From: an uncultured Bacteroidales bacterium
GTDB taxonomy: Bacteria; Bacteroidota; Bacteroidia; Bacteroidales; Muribaculaceae
Reading direction: 5' to 3'
Length of the DNA stretch: 64,000 nucleotides
NCBI GenBank assembly: GCA_900542185.1
Contig: UQMZ01000010.1
Location: forward strand, 26,011-90,010
The notes beneath the pieces were generated by a model. It saw only the letters and a program-made list of their open reading frames with translations, did not search any database and was not told the origin of the DNA. Numbering within the stretch: position 1 is the first letter of the stretch; each line of letters opens with the position of its first letter. This document shows, one piece after another, positions 8,218 through 16,025 of this stretch. The position numbers were made by a program, and so were the translations under genes.

Positions 8218-10281
8218 TCATTTGCCGCTGAACGGCGGCGGCGTGTCTGCGTCGTCGTCATCGACGGCTGCCGGCTCAGTCACCTTGTCGCCGGTGCCTG
8301 CGGTGTCTTTGCCGCCGATTGCCTTCGGCTTGTCTGCGTCCTGGGCCTTGTTCAGCTCTATTATCTCGTCGGTGCGGCTCTTCCATTTGCGGGGTCCAAG
8401 TATGCGCGCCACATCGTCGTGATATATCACCTCGTTCACTATCAGCGCGTCACGTATCTGGTTGTGCTGCGCCGCATATTCTTGCAGTATCTGCTTCGCG
8501 CGCTCGTACTGCTCGTTTACGATGCGCTTCACTTCCTCGTCTATCACTTCGGCGGTGCGGTCGCTGTATGGCTTGGTAAAGCCCATCTCCTGTCCCGTCG
8601 AGTCGTTGTAGTTCAGGTTAGGCAGTTTGTCGCTCATGCCGTACACCTGCACCAGGCTGCGTGCTATCTTGGTACACTTCTCCAGGTCGTCGCTGGCGCC
8701 GGTGCCTATCTGGCCCAGAAACACTTCCTCGGCGGCACGGCCCGCCAACAGGCCGCACATGGTGTCCAACAGCGCTTGAGTCGGAATTATCTGCCGCTCC
8801 TCGGGAGCGTACCAGGCGGCGCCGAGGGCGCGGCCGCGCGGTACGATCGTAACCTTAACCAGCGGGTTGCCGTATTCCAGCATCCACGTCACCGTGGCGT
8901 GTCCTGCCTCGTGTGTGGCGATACTGCGCTTCTCCTGGTCGGTGATGATGCGGCTCTTTTTCTCCAGGCCGCCTACGATGCGGTCTATGGCCTGCATGAA
9001 GTCGTCCCAGTCCACAAGTTTCTTGTTGTTGCGGGCTGCTATCAGCGCGGCCTCGTTGCAGACGTTGGCGATGTCGGCGCCGCTGAAGCCCTGCGTCTGA
9101 CGCGCCAACTGCTCGATGTCGAGCTTGGCGTTCACCTTGATGTGGCGCAGATGCACCTTGAAGATGGCCTCGCGGTCGGTCAGCTCCGGCAGATCCACAT
9201 ATATCTGGCGGTCGAAACGTCCCGGACGCAGCAGGGCCTTGTCCAGCATATCGGCGCGGTTGGTGGCAGCAAGGCATATCACGCCGTTGTTGCTCTGGAA
9301 GCCGTCCATTTCGGTCAGCATCTGGTTCAGCGTGTTCTCGCGCTCGTCGTTGCTGCCCATGTTCGGGTTGCGTCCACGGGCACGGCCAACGGCGTCGATC
9401 TCGTCGATGAACACGATGCACGGCGCCTTCTCCTTGGCCTGCTTAAACAGGTCGCGTACTCGCGCTGCACCAACGCCCACAAACATTTCGACAAAGTCCG
9501 AACCGGACATGGACAGGAACGGCACGCTGGCTTCGCCGGCCACAGCCTTGGCGAGCAGTGTCTTTCCGGTTCCGGGAGGGCCTACCAACAGCGCGCCCTT
9601 GGGTATCTTTGCGCCGAGGTCGGTATATCGCTGCGGATTCTTCAGAAACTCCACTATCTCCTCTATCTCCACCTTGGCCTCGCTCAGACCGGCCACGTCA
9701 TCAAAGGTGACGTTCGTGCCGTTGTCCTTGTCGAACACCATGGCCTTTGACTTGCCGACGTTGAAGATACCTCCCCCGCCGCCTCCGCCGGCCATGCGTT
9801 TGGACATATATACCATGAACACCACGATCAAGATGATCGGGCCGAAATACCAGATGAACTTCATCAGGTCGGAGCCCTTTTCGTAATTTACCTTTATGGC
9901 AGGTTTTCCCTCCTTCTGCAGCGCTGCGTTCCAGGAGTCTATTTTCTCCTGAATCTTGTCGGTGCTGGGAATGGTGGTTATCAGTTTCTTGTCGCCGCTG
10001 AACGTGGGCGACATGTCAAACTTCTGGTTCTTCGCGCCCTGTGTGGTAAGCACACCTTCGGCGATGCCTTCTGTGGGCGTCACCGCAATCTTGTCGATGT
10101 CGCCGGCCAGGGCCGCGTGTTCAAAATCGGTCCAGTCCACTTCCTTGGTCTGCGAGCCATCCTGAAAGTAGTATAGAGCCAACAGCGACATCACTATCAG
10201 CGCATACATCCAGTACATATTGAACAGCGGTCGTTTGCTGTTGCCCGGCTTTCTTTTTTGCGGTTGAAACATATTTTGCAT
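8218..10281 (-). CDS. ftsH: ATP-dependent zinc metalloprotease FtsH
   Basis: Membrane-anchored AAA+ protease that degrades misassembled membrane proteins and selected cytosolic regulators. The 687 residues show a first transmembrane helix (about 22-39), a periplasmic domain, a second helix (about 142-160) and a Gly-rich linker. Then come Walker A GPPGTGKT (234-241), Walker B IVFIDEID, the SRH motif (RPGRFDRQIYVDLP) and the zinc site HEAGH (457-461). The C-terminal tail is acidic and proline-rich (VDDDDADTPPPFSGK). rsfS lies 106 bp upstream in the same orientation, a common Bacteroidetes neighbourhood. Confidence 0.97.
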   Translation of the reverse strand: MQNMFQPQKRKPGNSKRPLFNMYWMYALIVMSLLALYYFQDGSQTKEVDWTDFEHAALAGDIDKIAVTPTEGIAEGVLTTQGAKNQKFDMSPTFSGDKKLITTIPSTDKIQEKIDSWNAALQKEGKPAIKVNYEKGSDLMKFIWYFGPIILIVVFMVYMSKRMAGGGGGGGIFNVGKSKAMVFDKDNGTNVTFDDVAGLSEAKVEIEEIVEFLKNPQRYTDLGAKIPKGALLVGPPGTGKTLLAKAVAGEASVPFLSMSGSDFVEMFVGVGAARVRDLFKQAKEKAPCIVFIDEIDAVGRARGRNPNMGSNDERENTLNQMLTEMDGFQSNNGVICLAATNRADMLDKALLRPGRFDRQIYVDLPELTDREAIFKVHLRHIKVNAKLDIEQLARQTQGFSGADIANVCNEAALIAARNNKKLVDWDDFMQAIDRIVGGLEKKSRIITDQEKRSIATHEAGHATVTWMLEYGNPLVKVTIVPRGRALGAAWYAPEERQIIPTQALLDTMCGLLAGRAAEEVFLGQIGTGASDDLEKCTKIARSLVQVYGMSDKLPNLNYNDSTGQEMGFTKPYSDRTAEVIDEEVKRIVNEQYERAKQILQEYAAQHNQIRDALIVNEVIYHDDVARILGPRKWKSRTDEIIELNKAQDADKPKAIGGKDTAGTGDKVTEPAAVDDDDADTPPPFSGK

Positions 10282-10387
10282 TTGTGTGTGTTCATTCTAT
10301 TTCACGCTTCCACGTGAATATCCACGCAAAGGTAATAATAATTTCCGAATGCACGTTTAAAATTCCTCAATTTTCTCTTCACTCTGC

Positions 10388-10768
10388 TCACTCATCACTG
10401 ATTCTCGTGATGCCGGCGTCGCTCCAAAGTTCCTCCAGATCGTATAGACTGCGCATCTCGGGCAGGAACACATGAGCCACGACCGATCCGTAGTCCAGCA
10501 CCACCCATTGTGAATTACGTGTGCCGTCCATACTGTACGGCGACAGGTGCAGCTGCTGGCGCACCCTCTCGCGCACATTGTCGGCGATGGCGCCGGTCTG
10601 TGTGGTGGATTTCCCCTCGCATATCACGAAACGCGAAGCGGGTGCCGATTCAAGCTTCTCCAGGTCGATGACGGTCACGTCCACGCCTTTCACATCCTGC
10701 ATCGCCTCTACTATCATATCGGTCAGCGCCTCGACGCCGCCGTTATTTCCATTCTTTTTTATTTCCAT
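10388..10768 (-). CDS. rsfS: Ribosome silencing factor RsfS
   Basis: RsfS/iojap-family protein, 126 residues, that binds L14 and blocks subunit joining when nutrients are short. Recognisable by 'VIDLEKLESAPASRFVICEGKSTTQTGAIADNVRERVRQQ' and 'WVVLDYGSVVAHVFLPEMRSLYDLEELW'. The length is typical. It precedes ftsH and probably shares a transcript with it. It is the last core gene before the accessory island. Confidence 0.95.
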   Translation of the reverse strand: MEIKKNGNNGGVEALTDMIVEAMQDVKGVDVTVIDLEKLESAPASRFVICEGKSTTQTGAIADNVRERVRQQLHLSPYSMDGTRNSQWVVLDYGSVVAHVFLPEMRSLYDLEELWSDAGITRISDE

Positions 10769-10811
10769 GCCTATACCTCAACAAAAAACGCGCCAAAAGC
10801 TTTGACTGGGA

Positions 10812-10873
10812 CGGCGGTGTCCTCACCGCCGATTAACGGACTGGTACCGGGCTCCGGTGTCCTCACTGCCGAG
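10812..10873. repeat. Palindromic repeat pair CGGTGTCCTCAC
   Basis: Two direct copies of a small hairpin element lie in the gap between rsfS and the OFF gene. The first (10812-10831) has perfect 8-bp arms CGGCGGTG/CACCGCCG around TCCT. The second (about 10853-10873) keeps CCGGTGTCCTCACTGCCG and has a decayed stem. They look like a third REP-like family but have no GGCGGGTTNGTT head. Confidence 0.55.
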
Positions 10874-10899
10874 TGTAGTCTTCCACAATTAACACCGAA

Positions 10900-10921
10900 G
10901 GCGCACCCATACGGATGCGCC
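10900..10921 (-). terminator. Terminator of the left switch gene
   Basis: A minus-strand hairpin GGCGCATCC-GTAT-GGGTGCGCC follows the stop codon of the left gene by about 57 bp. The terminator of the right gene at 15861-15897 has the same design and partly the same sequence, suggesting the two genes were duplicated together with their ends. Confidence 0.55.
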
Positions 10922-10978
10922 TCCTTGATCTGCGTTAGAAAGAACCTACTGTTCCTCCTGTTATCCAGTCATAAAGAA

Positions 10979-12529
10979 TCACTTCGTGATTTTAACGGCC
11001 TTGCCATTCTGAACGCGGATAAAGATACCATTTTCGGGATTCTCTACGCGCACGCCCTGCAGGTTGAAGTAAACGGCCTCGCCATTCTCAGCCTCGATGC
11101 CGGCGATACCGGAGGGAATGCTTATCTCAATAGGTGCAATCTGGGGAGCATTTTGGAACAGTGTAATTATACCCACAATATCTACGCCGTCCTTATTTTC
11201 CAGACCAGAGATGCCAAAACTGTTATATCCAGCTAAAGTAATACCTCCATCTTCAACGTTAAATTTATTTCCATTGACGCCTGAGATATTTACATTGTGG
11301 AACTTAACGTATGCATTGGCATTCTCGGCAGTTATGTCTGCGATATTTTTCTCCTCAGGCTCTACAGTAGCAACTTCATCGGATTTTTCTCCGAGCTCAT
11401 ACGGATTAAACTCTTGAATACCATTGTATACGGTATAAGTACCCTTGACATAAGAGAAAGTAGCACCTTTTTCATAGTTTTTTTCACTACGACTCTGATT
11501 AAACAGATTCATATAGTATCCCGTATTGTCTTTGGTATAGAGATTCTTGCCGTCATCATAGATTACAATGATTGGACCGTTAACGCGACCTTCTTTATCT
11601 ACACCGGCGGCTACCATAGCCTCGTATCCATCGTATGTGGGGAGATATACGGCATTGAAGGTAGCTACGTTGCTTGATTCTCCATCCTTGATGGCAATAG
11701 CCTTGATTGTAGTATCTGCCGTGATGTCGAAAGGTGCATTATACTTTGTAGACTCGGCTGTAGGAGTTGTTGTGCCGTCTGTGGTATAGTAGATTTCAGC
11801 ACCCTCTGTAGCGCATGTGATAGTCACCTTGTTGTCAGCGCAAGAGATTTGTGGAGTAGCGACAGTAGGTTCGGGACCAGAGGATTCAAGGTTAAGTGTA
11901 AGAGAATACACATCAACCGGAGCATCAGTACTCTTAACTGTCAGACTCTGAACATCACCAGCAGCCTCTGCACTACTTACAAATGGAATGTTATATGTTG
12001 TAGCCGTTGTAACGTCCGATGACAGAGTCGTAGCCATTTGATGGCCATTTATATCCAGATTCCAAGTCGGATTTTTAGGAGCTTTGTTATTAGTACTTTT
12101 GTATGTCGTTAATGTAACGTCGATACTTTTAATCTTATATGATGCTTTTAGATTAATGGTGAGAGTTCCCTGTTTATAAGCACCGCTTGCATAAGATCCA
12201 AAACGAACAGCCTTTTTCCCATTCAGTGCAGCTCCTCCGTTAAGATTAGAGGGATCAGCAAGAGAACTGATTAAATTTTGCGTGTCTGAATCGAACATAT
12301 AGTCTACTTTCGAGGCATTGGCCGCCCCAATCTGATTTCCCGTATTTTGACTGCAGTTAAATGTCAGCGTGACGGAATCTTCTGCCGACGCGGCAAAACT
12401 CGTTGTGGCGAGCAACGCGACGGCTGCCAGCAGCTTCGCGGACTTGCGCGCCCAAGTCTGTTCAAGGGGACGGGAGGGCGAGGAGACGCATGGAGACTTC
12501 GAGTTGATCGGCAAGGGTGAGCGGGGCAA
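10979..12529 (-). CDS. Secreted protein of the switch, OFF copy lacking its start
   Basis: The open frame is complete from the signal peptide on (QTWARKSAKLLAAVALLATT...ASAED), but its 5' end runs into the recombinase gene in another frame. The only start-like codon is TTG at 12529, and there is no ATG in or before the signal peptide. Real coding probably begins inside the inverted repeat at 12461. After inversion it would start MKHKLLQTWARK and be 499 residues long. It has a jelly-roll-like N-terminal region and a chitobiase-C-terminal-type domain ('AEIYYTTDGTTTPTAESTKY'). An OB-like segment (YDGYEAMVAAGVDKEGRVNG...) and a type IX-like sorting tail (VYFNLQGVRVENPENGIFIR) follow. Surface or extracellular location is inferred; the ligand is unknown. 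Confidence 0.75.
   Translation of the reverse strand: MPRSPLPINSKSPCVSSPSRPLEQTWARKSAKLLAAVALLATTSFAASAEDSVTLTFNCSQNTGNQIGAANASKVDYMFDSDTQNLISSLADPSNLNGGAALNGKKAVRFGSYASGAYKQGTLTINLKASYKIKSIDVTLTTYKSTNNKAPKNPTWNLDINGHQMATTLSSDVTTATTYNIPFVSSAEAAGDVQSLTVKSTDAPVDVYSLTLNLESSGPEPTVATPQISCADNKVTITCATEGAEIYYTTDGTTTPTAESTKYNAPFDITADTTIKAIAIKDGESSNVATFNAVYLPTYDGYEAMVAAGVDKEGRVNGPIIVIYDDGKNLYTKDNTGYYMNLFNQSRSEKNYEKGATFSYVKGTYTVYNGIQEFNPYELGEKSDEVATVEPEEKNIADITAENANAYVKFHNVNISGVNGNKFNVEDGGITLAGYNSFGISGLENKDGVDIVGIITLFQNAPQIAPIEISIPSGIAGIEAENGEAVYFNLQGVRVENPENGIFIRVQNGKAVKITK
12402..12461 (-). repeat. Inverted repeat IR-L of the switch (signal-peptide coding)
   Basis: Read on the minus strand, this 60-bp sequence starts ACAGACTTGGGCGCGCAAGT directly after the recombinase TGA stop. 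It matches 14028-14087 on the plus strand: 33 identical bases, one mismatch, 20 identical, one mismatch, 5 identical. It encodes QTWARKSAKLLAAVALLATT in both genes. It is the proposed crossover region. Confidence 0.9.
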
Positions 12530-13598
12530 GGTAGTGGCGCTCCAGAGTGGTGGGCGCGTGGCCTATGAGGCGGCGCAGGATGTGCGGCGCTATGTCAAGT
12601 TTGTCGACACTCTGACAATAGGCATGGCGGGCATAATAATAGGTGATGCGGCTTGCGGGGCGCTGGCCGGCCGGCAAAGTGGAAAGGGCGGCGTTAAGTG
12701 CATCAGCCCGTGAACGAAACCAGTTGGCGATGCGGCGCATTTGCTGTCGTTCCGTCATTGGCTCATCATCAGAAAGTATCGGCAGAAGATAATCGTCGGG
12801 ATTGCGGCCGGACATCAGGACAGACATGATAGGTGCGACGGAGGGACCGTCCATCACGATACGCACAGGTATGCCGGTCTTGCGACGCTCGGTTTCAACT
12901 ATATATGCGGTATGCCAGATGCCGTCGGCCAGCTGTATGGGCAGTTCTCGTATCATATTGATGCGTAGCAAAGCCAAATCCACCGGGGCAAGACCCTGCA
13001 TTGCAAAGTCTAACTCAAAGAGAGCAAGGGCGTATGTCTCGCGCTGAGTCAGCAACGGATCGTCAGCGATGCGTTGGCGTGTCAGTTCCCGCAATGCGCG
13101 TAACTGCTGCGGATCCATGTCACGGCGATGCACTGTATGCACCTTTGAAAGACTGGGCAACCTCATACGGTAATCTTCCGGCAACCAACCTTGGCGACGT
13201 GCATACGTCAACACGCCGCTCAAGCCAAGAATAAGCTGATTTCGCATTACCGGACTGTCGGTATATTGCTGCTGCAACGCATCGGTAAAGGTACGCATAT
13301 AATTGTCTATGGTTTCAGGGGTAAAAGGTGTATCACCGCAATTGACTTCAAGAAAATTCCTCAGCACCTCGTAGCCTCTGCGCGTGTTATCTCGACGGCA
13401 TTCGCGTATTTTCCCGGCAATGGCCTCTGTGAGTTTGTGCGCCGATGCAACACGATTTAGACGCCAATTGTCGTCACGTCTGATAGCGGAACGGTAGCGG
13501 CAACCCATAGGAAGGGTCAATTTACGGTCGCGACGATAGAGGCTGACAGTGATCGGCTCCCAGCTGTCGACGCTTTCTGCTTGCTTCTGATGTTTCAT
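12462..13598 (-). CDS. Tyrosine recombinase (proposed invertase)
   Basis: Site-specific recombinase of the phage-integrase type, 378 residues, with an N-terminal SAM-like/core-binding region (about 55-150) and a catalytic domain. Visible active-site residues are Lys240 (ERRKTG), Arg324-His325 (YYYARHAY), His347 (LIGHAP) and the nucleophile Tyr356 (TTLERHYL). The box I position that is usually Arg reads Gln201 (FAMQGLAPVDL); some Bacteroidetes integrases also deviate here, so activity is open. The gene lies wholly between the two inverted repeats and its TGA stop abuts IR-L, so it would flip with the segment. There is no integrase-type attachment site, phage or conjugative gene nearby, which favours a local invertase over a mobile-element integrase. 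Confidence 0.88.
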   Translation of the reverse strand: MKHQKQAESVDSWEPITVSLYRRDRKLTLPMGCRYRSAIRRDDNWRLNRVASAHKLTEAIAGKIRECRRDNTRRGYEVLRNFLEVNCGDTPFTPETIDNYMRTFTDALQQQYTDSPVMRNQLILGLSGVLTYARRQGWLPEDYRMRLPSLSKVHTVHRRDMDPQQLRALRELTRQRIADDPLLTQRETYALALFELDFAMQGLAPVDLALLRINMIRELPIQLADGIWHTAYIVETERRKTGIPVRIVMDGPSVAPIMSVLMSGRNPDDYLLPILSDDEPMTERQQMRRIANWFRSRADALNAALSTLPAGQRPASRITYYYARHAYCQSVDKLDIAPHILRRLIGHAPTTLERHYLAPLTLADQLEVSMRLLALPSP

Positions 13599-13672
13599 AG
13601 CTAAGTGTTAATTGGTTAGATAAGACAAAATAACACAACTTCCGTTATTTAAGATAGAAGAACAGGAGAAAC

Positions 13673-13779
13673 AGTAGCGCAGGCTGTCCCCAGCCGCGCA
13701 TGGATACGGATAAAGGCCTATTGAAAATTTATAAGGACTTTGGTCATATTCTGTGCGCGGCTGGGGACAGCCTGCTACT
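13673..13779. repeat. Inverted hairpin-repeat pair (BIME-like)
   Basis: Left arm 13673-13700 (AGTAGCGCAGGCTGTCCCCA followed by GCCGCGCA) and right arm 13754-13779 are inverted copies, differing by a 2-bp indel, 53 bp apart. Each arm is itself a small hairpin (GGCTG-GGGA-CAGCC). A decayed single copy may lie at 33914-33940. The arrangement resembles paired REP elements; a role as recombinase accessory site or as transcription block between recombinase and promoter is possible. Confidence 0.75.
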
Positions 13780-13876
13780 ATACGATACGGGAATAGCATT
13801 TGTATACGGGAAATATTAGATTTCGGTGTTATTGGATAGGTTTGAATAAAAAAATTATTACTATTTTGTTAAAAAG

Positions 13877-13908
13877 TTTTCATTTATAGTAAAAAAGCCT
13901 TAACTTTG
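13877..13908 (+). promoter_or_regulatory. Promoter inside the invertible segment
   Basis: TAACTTTG (13901-13908) matches the -7 consensus TAnnTTTG. The upstream element TTTTC (13877-13881) is a weak -33 at 19 bp. Transcription would start near 13915 and run through a leader of about 95 nt, rich in A and poor in structure, into the ATG at 14011. Confidence 0.6.
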
Positions 13909-14010
13909 TGGTGTAATAACAGAAGACTTACAAGACACACAACTCAGCGTCTTATAGGCGATCAATAAAATAACTGAATAACAACCAAATAACAACATAA
14001 AACAACAAAC

Positions 14011-15780
14011 ATGAAACACAAACTACTACAGACTTGGGCGCGCAAGTCCGCGAAGCTGCTCGCAGCCGTCGCGTTGCTCGCTACAACCGCCGGCACCGCA
14101 TTGGCTCAGACGGCAACATTAGAAATTCTAAATACGGATGTTAAAACTGGCAATACCAGTGCTTCCTACGTGGAAACTGAGTTTGAGTTTACCGCTAAAA
14201 ACAATAAGTTTAAAACAAATAATATTAATCCTGACAAATTTCAGGTTCGTGGCAATAAAGCATTAGATAAAGATTTTTATCTCTTTAACACCACTGAATT
14301 TGGTATTATAAAGGAGATAAAACTTACTGCCACTGGTGCAAATCTTGTGCCCAGCAAAATAAACCTCTTTATAAGCGACAAAGCATATACCGCAGCGCCA
14401 ACAGGAGAGGCCACCGTAACCGGTGGTGCTGACAATACATCTAAAACAAATTCTGCGACACTTACAGTACCTACTAACATCTCCGGTAAGTTTTTTTATT
14501 TGCAATTTACGAATGGAGCGACTTCAGGTAATTGCTATCTTTCTAAAATAGAAATTACTTATGAGGCAGTCGGTCCCATAACCTCCGTAGCCACTCCCAC
14601 ATTCAGTGTAGAAAATAATGCTACGGTATATCCTGACACTGAAATTATAGCCACATGTAGCACATCGAAGTCAACTGTATATATCAATGATATTGCAGGT
14701 GTGGCTGAGGCAGGAACAGCTACTTATACAGTACCCGCTAATGCAGAAATCGGTTCATCAATTACTTTAACTGCCTATGCTAAAGCACAGGGAGAGTCTG
14801 CAGAACTGACCTCTGAAACAACGACCATAGCCGTGACCGTTGTAGAAGCTCCAAAAACCGATATTTTCACTCTAGTAACCGATTTAGCTCAATTAAACGA
14901 TGGATCTGAGATTATAATAACGGGATCTACCCAAACTGATACTTTCGGAATGGGTAATACTATCACAGGAGAGGGTAACACAAGATTTGCAAGGGGAACA
15001 GAAACTCTATCTCCCGAAAATAATAAAATATCAGGAGTATTTGATAGTGTAGGTATCTTTAAGGTGACTAAATCTGACAGTGGATATACCTTCTGTTTGG
15101 TTAATGGTGGAGATAATGCTGGTAAGTATATTTCAGGTTCTGCAAAAAATAATTGTGCTTTTAGTGAAACCGCTCAGGAATATGCATTGACACTTACAGA
15201 TGGAGTGCTAAAATTTGTTGTTGGTAATAATGCGCTATTCTATAACAAATCATCACAATGGTTTAATTTTGATAGCAACACAACTACTTCAGATGCTTTC
15301 ATACGTGTAAATCTTTATGTTAAAGAAGTTGCTCCTGTAGCTCCCGAACTTCCGGCTCCGACGGCTGAGGAGGGCGTTACGATTACTGAGAGCGAGGGTG
15401 GCTGGAACGTTAGTCCGAAGAAATATCCTGTTACTCTGACATTCGCTGTTGAAGACGGCGTGCAGATGTATGCCAAGAGCATATCCGGTGACGTGGCTCA
15501 GGCTGCAGCAGAAGACGACAATGACGGTTATACCGCACTTGTTGACAATAAGCTCACACTGACAAAGACCGGTGAGGTTTATAGCGTTTATGCCATGAAG
15601 GATGGCGTGAAATCGGAAGCTAAGACTGTTACTGCTACTGTGCCGTCCGGCATCTCCTCCATCGAGGCTGAGGACGGCGAGGCTGTTTACTTCAACCTGC
15701 AGGGTGTGCGCGTACAGAACCCCGAAAAGGGTATCTTCATCCGCGTGCAGAACGGCAGTGCAACAAAAATCATGAAATGA
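14011..15780 (+). CDS. Secreted protein of the switch, ON copy
   Basis: 589 residues beginning MKHKLLQTWARKSAKLLAAVALLATT, an Ala-rich signal peptide with cleavage expected near TALAQ. The mature part has a beta-sandwich-like N-terminal region to about residue 190. A Ser/Thr-rich beta domain (about 195-275), a further domain (about 285-445) and an 'APTAEEGVTITESEGGW' domain follow. The tail is type IX-like (GEAVYFNLQGVRVQNPEKGIFIRVQ). Signal peptide and tail are nearly identical to those of the left gene while the middle differs. No enzyme motif is recognised, so adhesin or surface-binding functions are only inference. It is driven by the promoter at 13877-13908 and followed by a terminator at 15861. 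Confidence 0.9.
   Translation: MKHKLLQTWARKSAKLLAAVALLATTAGTALAQTATLEILNTDVKTGNTSASYVETEFEFTAKNNKFKTNNINPDKFQVRGNKALDKDFYLFNTTEFGIIKEIKLTATGANLVPSKINLFISDKAYTAAPTGEATVTGGADNTSKTNSATLTVPTNISGKFFYLQFTNGATSGNCYLSKIEITYEAVGPITSVATPTFSVENNATVYPDTEIIATCSTSKSTVYINDIAGVAEAGTATYTVPANAEIGSSITLTAYAKAQGESAELTSETTTIAVTVVEAPKTDIFTLVTDLAQLNDGSEIIITGSTQTDTFGMGNTITGEGNTRFARGTETLSPENNKISGVFDSVGIFKVTKSDSGYTFCLVNGGDNAGKYISGSAKNNCAFSETAQEYALTLTDGVLKFVVGNNALFYNKSSQWFNFDSNTTTSDAFIRVNLYVKEVAPVAPELPAPTAEEGVTITESEGGWNVSPKKYPVTLTFAVEDGVQMYAKSISGDVAQAAAEDDNDGYTALVDNKLTLTKTGEVYSVYAMKDGVKSEAKTVTATVPSGISSIEAEDGEAVYFNLQGVRVQNPEKGIFIRVQNGSATKIMK
14028..14087 (+). repeat. Inverted repeat IR-R of the switch (signal-peptide coding)
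   Basis: Right-hand partner of 12402-12461, starting ACAGACTTGGGCGCGCAAGT six codons after the ATG of the ON gene. Similarity ends abruptly on both sides: at 14027 on the segment side and 14087 on the gene side. Confidence 0.9.
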
Positions 15781-15860
15781 TTTTTGGCAATTAGCAATTA
15801 GTATTTAGTAAGTAGCGCAGCGAGTTCAAGAAGAAGGCTGCACTAAGACGCAAATAAAAA

Positions 15861-15897
15861 AGGAGGCGCGCCCAGTGGGGTGCGCTTTCTTTTTTAG
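15861..15897 (+). terminator. Terminator of the right switch gene
   Basis: Hairpin GCGCGCCC-AGTG-GGGTGCGC followed by TTTCTTTTTTT, about 80 bp after the stop codon. The same stem design ends the left gene at 10900-10921. Confidence 0.7.
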
Positions 15898-15898
15898 G

Positions 15899-15934
15899 GG
15901 GGGGATGGTTGAGGCGCGGAGCTTACAGCTCCGC
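15899..15934 (+). repeat. REP-like element, family A (copy 3), upstream of the RAYT
   Basis: A degenerate head GGGGGGATGGTT (10 of 12 bases match the family head), a 5-nt spacer, then perfect 8-bp arms GCGGAGCT/AGCTCCGC around TAC. It is inverted relative to the copy at 17064-17099, so the pair flanks the transposase-like gene. Confidence 0.72.
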
Positions 15935-15956
15935 ATTTATTGGCTTCGTAGGCAGG

Positions 15957-15992
15957 AAAATTTGCGCTGGCGCAAATTTTTTCGTAGCTTTG
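15957..15992 (+). promoter_or_regulatory. Promoter with overlapping palindrome, RAYT gene
   Basis: TTTG (15961-15964), 20 bp, TAGCTTTG (15985-15992) fits the Bacteroidetes consensus. The -33 element is embedded in a perfect palindrome with 11-bp arms AAAATTTGCGC/GCGCAAATTTT (15957-15980, 2-nt centre). Such a site could bind a dimeric repressor, possibly the transposase itself. Confidence 0.62.
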
Positions 15993-16025
15993 CTTTTCGT
16001 TTAGCTAACCCAACACCACTACCCC

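Larger units (their letters stand above)
13599..14010. other. Non-coding part of the invertible segment
   Basis: A 412-bp gene-free region. It contains an inverted pair of hairpin repeats (13673-13779), the predicted promoter (13877-13908) and a roughly 95-nt A-rich leader before the ATG. A weak minus-strand box, TTATTTTG at 13625-13632, may serve the recombinase. Confidence 0.6.
12462..14027. mobile_element. Proposed 1,566-bp invertible DNA segment
   Basis: Bounded by the 60-bp inverted repeats at 12402-12461 and 14028-14087. Contents, left to right: tyrosine recombinase (minus strand), a pair of inverted hairpin repeats, a promoter, an A/T-rich leader, and ATG plus the first codons (MKHKLL) of the right gene. 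Inversion would leave the recombinase intact and exchange which flanking gene receives promoter and start codon. Frame is kept: CTA CTA|CAG ACT TGG in both orientations. Confidence 0.82.

Noticed and set aside
8419..9750. 443-residue plus-strand frame
   Set aside because: Antisense to ftsH, which has full domain support.
12369..12713. 114-residue plus-strand frame across IR-L
   Set aside because: It spans the recombinase tail and repeat on the opposite strand and has no start signals.
12462..13598. Integrase of a prophage or conjugative element
   Set aside because: No tRNA attachment site, direct repeats, phage or transfer genes are nearby, while precise inverted repeats bound the gene; a local invertase explains the layout better.
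13608..13799. 63-residue minus-strand frame in the invertible segment
   Set aside because: It only covers the hairpin pair and spacer, with no similarity and no start signal.
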